Of a stretch of 64,000 nucleotides of DNA, positions 58,074-64,000 are shown piece by piece. The notes beneath the pieces are model-generated. The model ran no database searches and was not told the origin of the DNA. It saw only the letters and a program-made list of their open reading frames with translations. A program made the translations under genes and the position numbers. The DNA lies in assembly GCF_900110875.1 (NCBI RefSeq), contig NZ_FOFM01000001.1, positions 806,001-870,000 on the forward strand, read 5' to 3'. The stretch is from Pseudovibrio axinellae. GTDB lineage: Bacteria; Pseudomonadota; Alphaproteobacteria; Rhizobiales; Stappiaceae. The number at the start of each line of letters is the position of its first letter. Within the stretch, counting starts at the first letter, position 1.

Positions 58074-59403
58074 TCGTCATTCCTTCGATAACCACTGTTG
58101 GCGTTGCAACTGCATATCGATCATCCAGATCGGAAGCCGGTGTCAGATTAAGGAACATGTCTTTGAGGTTCCCTGCAATGGTGACTTCGCTCACTGGATA
58201 GGCGATCTCGCCATTTTCAACCCAGTAGCCAGAGGCTCCGCGTGAGTAATCACCCGTTACGCCGTTTGCACCATGACCGATCAAGTCCGTCACCAAGAGA
58301 CCTTCGCCGATTTCTCTTAAGATTTCTTCTGGTTTTTTTTCACCGGCATGGAGTGTCAGGTTCGTTGCACCTGGGGAGGTGCTCGATCCAGCACGGCGTG
58401 CACGACCGTTTGAAAGCAAACCAAGTTCGCGTGCGCTGTAACCATCCAGGAACCAGTGCGCCAACATGCCATCCTCGACCATATCAAGATACTGCGCACC
58501 AGTACCTTCGGCGTCAAACGGAGCAGTTCCGCCTCCGCGCGCCTTAAATGGGTCATCCGAAATGGTGATGCCTTTTGCAAACACCTGCTGCCCCATTTGC
58601 TCTTTGAGGAAGCTGGTGCCCCGGGCGATCGATGCACCGTTAATTGCGCCTGCAAAATGTCCCAGCAAGGAACGCGCAGCACGAGGCTCATAAACGACAG
58701 GTGCTTTACAGGTTTTAATCTGACGGGGATTAAGGCGGCGAACAGTTCTTTCACCAGCGATACGGCCCACGTCCTCAGGCTGCATCAGGTCTTCCCAGTA
58801 GGTGCGGGAGTCAAATTCGTAATCGCGCTCCATGCCGGTGCCCTCACCTGCAATCGCAGTCATTGAGAATCCTGAGCGGGAGCGTTGATAGGCACCAACA
58901 AAGCCGTCACTGGTTGCCAACACGATCCCGGAGAGCCCCCAACTTGCACCAGCCCCGCCGGATTTGGAGACGCCCTGAACGCCAAGGGCTGCTGCTTCAG
59001 CATCCAATGCCGCTTTTGTCAGTTCTTCGGCATTTACGTGGCGCGGATCCATAAGATCCAAGGAAGGGATTTTCTTCAGGAGACGCTCTGGTTCAGCTAG
59101 GCCTGCAAACGGATCTTCAGGCGTAACTTTTGCCATCTCAACGGCGCGTGCAGCAAGTTGTGCGGGATCATCGCTGGCGTTGGAGGAAATACTAGCGACT
59201 TGTTTGCCGACAAAAACCCGCAGGGTTACGTCATTGCCTTCGGCGCGGTCGGTGCTTTCAACCGCTCCTTCGCGCACGGAGACAGACAGTGACATTCCCG
59301 TTACTGCGAGTGCGTCTGCTGCATCAGCGCCCGCTGCTTTTGCAGCTTTGACCAAGCTTAATGCTTGTTCTTCAAGCTTTGAATCGGCAATTGCGTCAGT
59401 CAT
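58060..59403 (-). CDS. pmbA: Metalloprotease TldE/PmbA
   Basis: The second half of the TldD/E protease, about 447 aa. It lacks the zinc HEAVGH of TldD, as expected for TldE. Conserved blocks are SRSGFSMTAIAGEG, RLNPRQIKTCKAPVVYEPRAA and GATNLTLHAGEKKPEEI. GGAGG lies 9 nt before ATG 59403. The gene overlaps the CysQ-like gene at its 3' end. The partner tldD lies at 45314-46738, about 12 kb away on the other strand. Confidence 0.94.
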   Translation of the reverse strand: MTDAIADSKLEEQALSLVKAAKAAGADAADALAVTGMSLSVSVREGAVESTDRAEGNDVTLRVFVGKQVASISSNASDDPAQLAARAVEMAKVTPEDPFAGLAEPERLLKKIPSLDLMDPRHVNAEELTKAALDAEAAALGVQGVSKSGGAGASWGLSGIVLATSDGFVGAYQRSRSGFSMTAIAGEGTGMERDYEFDSRTYWEDLMQPEDVGRIAGERTVRRLNPRQIKTCKAPVVYEPRAARSLLGHFAGAINGASIARGTSFLKEQMGQQVFAKGITISDDPFKARGGGTAPFDAEGTGAQYLDMVEDGMLAHWFLDGYSARELGLLSNGRARRAGSSTSPGATNLTLHAGEKKPEEILREIGEGLLVTDLIGHGANGVTGDYSRGASGYWVENGEIAYPVSEVTIAGNLKDMFLNLTPASDLDDRYAVATPTVVIEGMTIAGS

Positions 59404-59719
59404 TCGCATGGACCTCCAGTTGTCTTATTCTTCGTGTTTAGGACGAGCCTGTCTGAAGAGCAAGCACACCCACCACGATTAGCGCAGCTTTACGCAAGAA
59501 TTCAGCTGGACTTTTGATATTGGAGGCTGTGAACGTCAACTCACGTAAGTATGCTTACAATTTTATCATATTCGGAAAACCTTCACTAAGCCTCTTTGCA
59601 GTCAGTTGTTTTTAACTATGCAAGTTAAGGAGTTAGGCAGGTTCTATCCTGTAATTTTTCGCTAGTTTGATAAGAGATTGAATTGAAACCTCTGCATATG
59701 TAGAGGGAGGGGCAGTTCC
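59404..59719. other. Divergent promoter region between pmbA and the DUF6101 gene
   Basis: About 316 bases, AT-rich, with no credible gene. It must carry promoters for pmbA (minus) and the DUF6101 gene (plus). A short inverted repeat GTAAG-TATG-CTTAC lies near 59546-59559; its role is unknown. Confidence 0.5.
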
Positions 59720-60328
59720 GTGATCGACGATAATTCGCAGTTTTCAAGCCATGCAAGCAACGACAACCATGTTAATCGCGTTAACGTGTCTTTGCCGTAC
59801 CGCCTGCAAGCGGAACTCCCTGACGATCTCCTTGATACCCCAGGCATTAACATTTCTGATATTCGTATAGATCCGGACAAGGTCCTTATACGACGCGAAA
59901 TGTGTGGCCTTCCGCTCACGCTTACTGTCCCCCTTGGCTCCTATTCAGGAATTGGTGCGAAGGCAACGGTGAACGACAGGAGTGGAGATATTAAGTACGA
60001 AGTCTTTTTACTGCACCGCGATCACGCACTAAGCATTCCCATTTATGCCAGTAGCAGCATCGAACAAGCTGCAGACCATTGGGAAGCATGGTCTGGTGCT
60101 TTGGTGCTGCCGCTTCTGACGATTGACAGCGATGGGACATCGAAGTTGGCACGACTTGGGCTCAACACCTGCTCTCAAGGCGAACCATTGCCACGCAGAA
60201 AACTGCGAGCACTCACTGGGCGCCGACCACATTCTCACGCTGGACGTGACCCTGGCAGACCAACGCGCTTGCAAAAAGTAATTGCAAGCTCGCGTCGATT
60301 TACGCGGCTTCGCCGCCGTGAGTTTTAA
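59720..60328 (+). CDS. DUF6101 family protein
   Basis: A 202-aa protein of unknown function that I match to DUF6101 by its place between pmbA and ubiA and by features such as RVNVSLPYRLQAELP and IYASSSIEQAADHWEAW. The last 50 residues are rich in Arg and Pro, probably disordered or nucleic-acid binding. It starts at a GTG with GGAGGGGC upstream. Its TAA stop overlaps the stop of the convergent ubiA by 2-3 bases. Confidence 0.8.
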   Translation: MIDDNSQFSSHASNDNHVNRVNVSLPYRLQAELPDDLLDTPGINISDIRIDPDKVLIRREMCGLPLTLTVPLGSYSGIGAKATVNDRSGDIKYEVFLLHRDHALSIPIYASSSIEQAADHWEAWSGALVLPLLTIDSDGTSKLARLGLNTCSQGEPLPRRKLRALTGRRPHSHAGRDPGRPTRLQKVIASSRRFTRLRRREF

Positions 60329-61269
60329 AGGTAATAGGTAACCAGACCGTCGGACACCAAACCAACGAACAGGATCAGTCCAAAGGTTGAGTTTGACTTG
60401 AACAACTCAAGGCATTGATCACCATTATCAATATCCAAAACCCGGATCTGATTGAGGAGGTGAAGCGCTCCCACAACAAGGCCGACGAACGCTAGTGGGC
60501 CGCTTCCAGCTACAAAAAAGGCACCAGCAAACAGTAATGCGGTTGCCCCATAAAGAATGACCAGGGCCTGCCGGGTCTTTTCGCCAAACAAACGCGCCGT
60601 TGAGCGAACACCGACCAAGGCATCATCCTCTTTGTCCTGATGAGCATAGATTGTATCGTAGCCGATGGTCCAAACGATCCCGCCACAATAAAGCAATAGG
60701 GGAGCAAGTGACAGACTGCCGAATACAGCTGCCCACCCCATTAAAGCGCCCCATGAGAATGCAAGACCCAGAACAAATTGAGGCCAGTCAGTAACGCGTT
60801 TCATGAAGGGGTAAGCTGCAACAATTGCGAGGGATGAAATCCCAAGTATCACTGTAAATGAATTGAATTGCAGAAGCACAACCAGTCCAACAAGCGCTTG
60901 CAGCAGCATGAAGATTTTAGCTTGCCTGCTTGAGACCTGTCCAGATGGAATGGGTCGGGAACGGGTTCGTTCAACCTTGCCATCGATGTCTTTGTCAACG
61001 ATATCGTTATAGGTGCAACCAGCACCACGCATCGCGACAGCACCAATAAAGAGCAGAAAGGCGTACCAGATGTTCGGTAGCGCTGCTCCTGTCACATTGG
61101 AAGCAAGAGAGAGAGACCAGAGGCACGGCCACATAAGCAGCCACCAGCCGATTGGCCGCTCCCAGCGTGCAAGGCGGGCAAAGGGGCGCAAAACAGGCGG
61201 CAAAGTTGTATCAACCCAATGACGCTTTACTGCATCTGCAACTGGTCCAGTGTCTTTGGTCTTGAACAT
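60325..61269 (-). CDS. ubiA: 4-hydroxybenzoate polyprenyltransferase
   Basis: Attaches the polyprenyl chain to 4-hydroxybenzoate in ubiquinone synthesis. It is 314 aa with about eight membrane helices. The prenyl-binding motif is YNDIVDKDIDGKVERTRSRP (N-D-x2-D-x3-D), and a second Asp-rich motif is TIYAHQDKEDD. It is on the minus strand, convergent with DUF6101. The GNAT gene lies upstream on the same strand. Confidence 0.95.
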   Translation of the reverse strand: MFKTKDTGPVADAVKRHWVDTTLPPVLRPFARLARWERPIGWWLLMWPCLWSLSLASNVTGAALPNIWYAFLLFIGAVAMRGAGCTYNDIVDKDIDGKVERTRSRPIPSGQVSSRQAKIFMLLQALVGLVVLLQFNSFTVILGISSLAIVAAYPFMKRVTDWPQFVLGLAFSWGALMGWAAVFGSLSLAPLLLYCGGIVWTIGYDTIYAHQDKEDDALVGVRSTARLFGEKTRQALVILYGATALLFAGAFFVAGSGPLAFVGLVVGALHLLNQIRVLDIDNGDQCLELFKSNSTFGLILFVGLVSDGLVTYYL

Positions 61270-61288
61270 TCACGCCCCACCGTATCGG

Positions 61289-61777
61289 CTAAAAATTGAG
61301 AGGAAACTCCTCATTATATGGAATGACCTTTTCCAACAGATCAACACTTTGCGTCAAGAAGCCAAACTCTTCAAAGAACCGTTTTCTGCGCTTCCTTCCC
61401 GGCCTTTTCAATGAAACTTCCATCTTTACGACCGATTTTTGTGCCAGATCGTCCTCAAGTTCCTGCAATATGGCTGGCAAAAATTGTTCCACGCCATCGA
61501 TGGGAGCAAGCGCAACTTGTTCGATAAAACCGACCTTTCCACCAGACCTAACACTAAAGCGATAGCTCACAAGTGCAAACCCGAGACTCTTACCACCGCT
61601 TCGAATCAGCCATGCCTGACCGGCACTTGGGTCCACAAGGAGCCTGCGAGCGGTTTCTTCCAGCGACAAAACGGGTTCAGAGAGAGTGTCTTGCTCTCCC
61701 CACTTTGCGAGCAATTCAAAGAACTCTCTCATAAACAGTGGCGTAACCAGCAACAGTTCGACTGATAGACGAGGCAT
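61289..61777 (-). CDS. GNAT-like acetyltransferase
   Basis: A 162-aa protein with a GNAT-type fold. Visible parts are FGFALVSYRFSVRSGGKVGFIEQVALAP (central strands) and the C-terminal RRKRFFEEFGFL. The acetyl-CoA loop is not strong, so the assignment is moderate. It lies 20 bp upstream of ubiA on the same strand and divergent from purD. The substrate is unknown. Confidence 0.75.
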   Translation of the reverse strand: MPRLSVELLLVTPLFMREFFELLAKWGEQDTLSEPVLSLEETARRLLVDPSAGQAWLIRSGGKSLGFALVSYRFSVRSGGKVGFIEQVALAPIDGVEQFLPAILQELEDDLAQKSVVKMEVSLKRPGRKRRKRFFEEFGFLTQSVDLLEKVIPYNEEFPLNF

Positions 61778-61896
61778 TTGGCGTTCTCCAGAGCTGTTGT
61801 TCGTTTACTGTCAGCGATACACATGCTACAGGCAGCATCACAATCTAGACGCACAACTGGGGAACCTGTTCCCTTCTAAATTCAGGGTTTAACTCT

Positions 61897-63177
61897 ATGA
61901 ATATTCTGCTGATCGGTTCTGGCGGGCGTGAACATGCGCTGGCATGGTCTTTGGCAAAGTCTCCTGTGCTTAACGAGCTGTATGTTGCTCCCGGGAATGC
62001 TGGTATCGAGCAATTTGCTAAATGCATCGAACTTGACTTGACCGATCACCGCAGTGTTATCGAGTTCTGTCGGCTACACGACATCAATTTTGTCGTGATT
62101 GGTCCCGAAGGTCCTTTGGTTGATGGCCTGTCGGATAGCCTCACACACGCTGAACTTTGCGTGTTTGGCCCCTCTTCTGCTGCAGCACGTTTGGAAGGCT
62201 CAAAAGGCTTTACAAAGGATATGTGCGCAAGAGCCAACATTCCAACCGCAGCCTATGGTCGCTTTGATAATGCGGAAGCGGCGAAAGCCTATACGCGTAA
62301 GCAAGATATGCCGATTGTTGTAAAAGCCGACGGACTTGCTGCGGGTAAAGGCGTCATTATTGCAATGACCATGCAAGAGGCGCTTGATGCGATCGACAGC
62401 TGTTTTGATGGAGCCTTTGGTGATGCCGGTGCTGAAGTTGTTGTTGAAGAGTTTCTTGAAGGTGAAGAAGCCAGCTTCTTTGTTCTTTCTGACGGAGTAA
62501 ATGCTCTGCCTTTGGCAACTGCGCAGGACCATAAGCGGGCCTTTGATGGCGATGAAGGGCCTAACACAGGCGGCATGGGCGCTTACTCCCCTGCACCTGT
62601 CATGACCGATGACATGACAGAGCGGGTAATGGAAGAAATCATTCGCCCCACCATTACAGATATGAAAGCTCAAGGCTGCCCGTTCAAAGGCGTGCTTTAT
62701 GCTGGCCTGATGATCACCAAGGACGGCCCAAAGCTGATTGAGTATAATGTGCGTTTTGGGGACCCTGAATGTCAGGTTCTGATGATGCGCCTAAAAACAG
62801 ACCTGCTGCCAATTCTTCTTGGCTGTGCGGAGGGTACGCTGGATCTGGTTGACGCTGAATGGCACAATGACCCTGCAATCACTGTTGTTATGGCGACCAA
62901 CGGCTATCCTGGTTCCTATGACAAGCACAGCGAGATTAAAGGTGTAAATGAGGCTGCTCACGACCCAGATGTTGAAATTTTCCATGCAGGCACTGTGTCA
63001 AATGATGGAAAGTTGCTGGCGAATGGTGGTCGTGTGTTGAACATTACTGCACGCGCTGCAACCGTTTCACAAGCACGCGAAAAAGCATATGCCGCAGTTG
63101 AGAAAATTGACTGGCCACAAGGTTTTTATCGCAAAGACATCGGCTGGCGGGCAGTAGAGCGCGAGCAACAGAACTAA
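61897..63177 (+). CDS. purD: Phosphoribosylamine-glycine ligase
   Basis: Second step of de novo purine synthesis, joining glycine to phosphoribosylamine. The length is 426 aa. The N-terminal [15 protein letters not shown] is diagnostic; the ATP-grasp domain contains [15 protein letters not shown] and the C-terminal [17 protein letters not shown]. It is monocistronic with its own terminator. It links to glycine metabolism, which is also represented here by the gcv operon. Confidence 0.97.
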   Translation: MNILLIGSGGREHALAWSLAKSPVLNELYVAPGNAGIEQFAKCIELDLTDHRSVIEFCRLHDINFVVIGPEGPLVDGLSDSLTHAELCVFGPSSAAARLEGSKGFTKDMCARANIPTAAYGRFDNAEAAKAYTRKQDMPIVVKADGLAAGKGVIIAMTMQEALDAIDSCFDGAFGDAGAEVVVEEFLEGEEASFFVLSDGVNALPLATAQDHKRAFDGDEGPNTGGMGAYSPAPVMTDDMTERVMEEIIRPTITDMKAQGCPFKGVLYAGLMITKDGPKLIEYNVRFGDPECQVLMMRLKTDLLPILLGCAEGTLDLVDAEWHNDPAITVVMATNGYPGSYDKHSEIKGVNEAAHDPDVEIFHAGTVSNDGKLLANGGRVLNITARAATVSQAREKAYAAVEKIDWPQGFYRKDIGWRAVEREQQN

Positions 63178-63210
63178 CCTGCCATTTTCAGGCACCAAGA
63201 ACAGGTATTG

Positions 63211-63237
63211 GAGCGGCTCATTCAGCCGCTCTTTTTT
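63211..63237 (+). terminator. Terminator after purD
   Basis: GAGCGGCT and AGCCGCTC form an 8-bp stem around CATTC, followed by TTTTTT. Confidence 0.92.
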
Positions 63238-63253
63238 ATGCAGAATGGCGGAT

Positions 63254-63285
63254 AAAAAAAGTCCTCCGAAGCAAGCTTCGGAGGA
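63254..63285 (-). terminator. Terminator for the LuxR-type gene
   Basis: TCCTCCGAAG (63262-63271) and CTTCGGAGGA (63276-63285) pair perfectly around CAAG. On the minus strand the stem is followed by a run of T residues (63261 downward), suiting a transcript that comes from the LuxR-type gene on the right. The rest of the 63178-63593 gap contains no gene. Confidence 0.8.
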
Positions 63286-63593
63286 GTTGTAATTTGCTAC
63301 ACTATTCGTTCGGGCAACGACAGCCTGTGCCCCAACCATCAGATCAAATTAATAAACTACAACAAGCACCTACATGAAGCGCAAAATGTGTCACGCAGGG
63401 GCCAAAGTGTAACCTCCAGCAAGCGTAAGTATGCATAAATGCAAGGCTCACAACAATGGGGGATTTTCCCTGAGTGGCAAATGCTGAAGAGTTCAAAAGC
63501 GCTGTTTTCTGTGTTTTCTCCGTCGGGCACACTTTAGGTACGGTATACTGCGTACTTCGAAAAGCGTACTAAACCTGCTTTGGGCAATTTATT

Positions 63594-64000
63594 TCACGGT
63601 GAAAGCAACTGGAAGGTCATTGCACGTGCAACAGCATGTGTACGATTGGTCACATGCAGCTTCTTGCAGGCTCGTTTAATGTGATGCTCTACAGTTTTTT
63701 CAGAGAGAGAGAGAATATGTGCAATCTCTTTATTTGTTCTTCCCGCCGTCAACCAAAGAAGACACTCATGCTCGCGCGGCGAAAAACCAAAAAAATCACT
63801 GAGCGTGTCGGGTTCCTGCACATAAGAATGAAAAATCTCCAATGCACCTTTTAAGATTGGGTACTTGGCAACCATCTGGCTCTCAAACCCCAATTGCGTG
63901 CTTTCACAGGACGCAAAACTTGCCCCACCGATCAAGTGGTTGTTCGTACATTCAAGCGGAATAGTCACGCCGTACTTTAACCCGGCAGAATTGAGGTCGC
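63594..64000 (-). CDS. LuxR-family regulator, 5' end outside the window
   Basis: The C-terminal part of a LuxR-type transcription factor. The helix-turn-helix is complete: SPREHECLLWLTAGRTNKEIA, SLSEKTVEHHIKRACKKL and THAVARA. Before it, the segment leading to the window edge reads DLNSAGLKYGVTIPL, which is typical of the end of an autoinducer-binding domain (YGV..PL). The frame is open to the last base, so the gene starts beyond 64000. The GTG at 63968 is therefore probably not the true start. It may be a quorum-sensing or solo LuxR regulator; no luxI is visible in the window. Confidence 0.88.
   Translation of the reverse strand, partial: DLNSAGLKYGVTIPLECTNNHLIGGASFASCESTQLGFESQMVAKYPILKGALEIFHSYVQEPDTLSDFFGFSPREHECLLWLTAGRTNKEIAHILSLSEKTVEHHIKRACKKLHVTNRTHAVARAMTFQLLSP

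Noticed and set aside
63535-63575. Three GTAC-centred repeats (GGTACGG, GCGTACTT, GCGTACTA) after the LuxR-type gene
   Set aside because: They resemble pieces of a lux box but do not form a proper 20-bp palindrome, and they lie downstream of the LuxR gene where such a box would have no promoter to serve.

Overview
The window looks like a chromosomal segment of an alphaproteobacterium. The best fit is Hyphomicrobiales (Rhizobiales), perhaps a marine Stappiaceae member such as Pseudovibrio; this is inference from gene content and synteny, not a database hit. The supporting markers are a CcrM-type GANTC methylase, an aa3 oxidase operon with the tiny CoxF gene between ctaB and ctaG, DUF2093 next to lpxK, DUF4170 and DUF6101 next to pmbA/ubiA, an APH-type homoserine kinase, and IalB. 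I see no rRNA, tRNA, CRISPR array, insertion sequence or prophage.

Region by region. 0-7.3 kb: an Inh-like lipoprotein, a DciA/DUF721 protein, mutY, AMP nucleosidase, a periplasmic glycerophosphodiesterase and ccrM. 7.3-10.7 kb: the most unusual stretch. Two diverged paralogues of an unrecognised protein family are separated by a decayed copy of the 3' end of tyrS, and a near-exact copy of the ccrM downstream terminator stands before each paralogue. This reads as an old tandem duplication. A small cytidine-deaminase-like gene sits only in the second unit, followed by intact tyrS. 12-16.2 kb: two GT11 fucosyltransferase-like genes, a HAD phosphatase and a GT61 glycosyltransferase, likely surface-glycan genes. 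16.3-21.4 kb: gcvT-gcvH-gcvPA-gcvPB behind a tandem glycine riboswitch, with a split P-protein. 21.4-25.7 kb: a lipoprotein, then the operon ispH-thrB-rnhA-lipid kinase. 25.7-34.1 kb (minus strand): D,D-carboxypeptidase, an EAL protein with a degenerate GGDEF, a GNAT enzyme, M16 protease, thrC and YqgE.

34.3-42.7 kb: a DsbD-alpha-like periplasmic protein, a peroxiredoxin and SURF1, then the cytochrome c oxidase operon coxB-coxA-ctaB-coxF-ctaG-coxC on the minus strand. 43-53.5 kb: IalB, DinB-like, an internally shortened LysE gene, tldD, a transglutaminase-like protein, two tandem CPA2 (Kef-like) antiporters, and a MerR regulator with a MATE exporter. 53.7-64 kb: DUF2093, lpxK-waaA-DUF374-DUF4170-CysQ-like-pmbA on the minus strand, DUF6101, ubiA, a GNAT protein, purD, and the 3' part of a LuxR-type regulator cut by the window end.

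Functional links: glycine cleavage (riboswitch controlled) and purD both connect to one-carbon/purine metabolism. thrB and thrC complete threonine synthesis from homoserine. ctaB, ctaG and SURF1 assemble the terminal oxidase encoded beside them. lpxK, waaA and the DUF374 acyltransferase serve the outer membrane. tldD and pmbA/tldE, encoded about 12 kb apart, should form one TldD/E protease. Many starts given here differ from the longest open frame because a Shine-Dalgarno sequence, signal peptide or paralogue alignment favours a downstream codon; this is noted in each entry.
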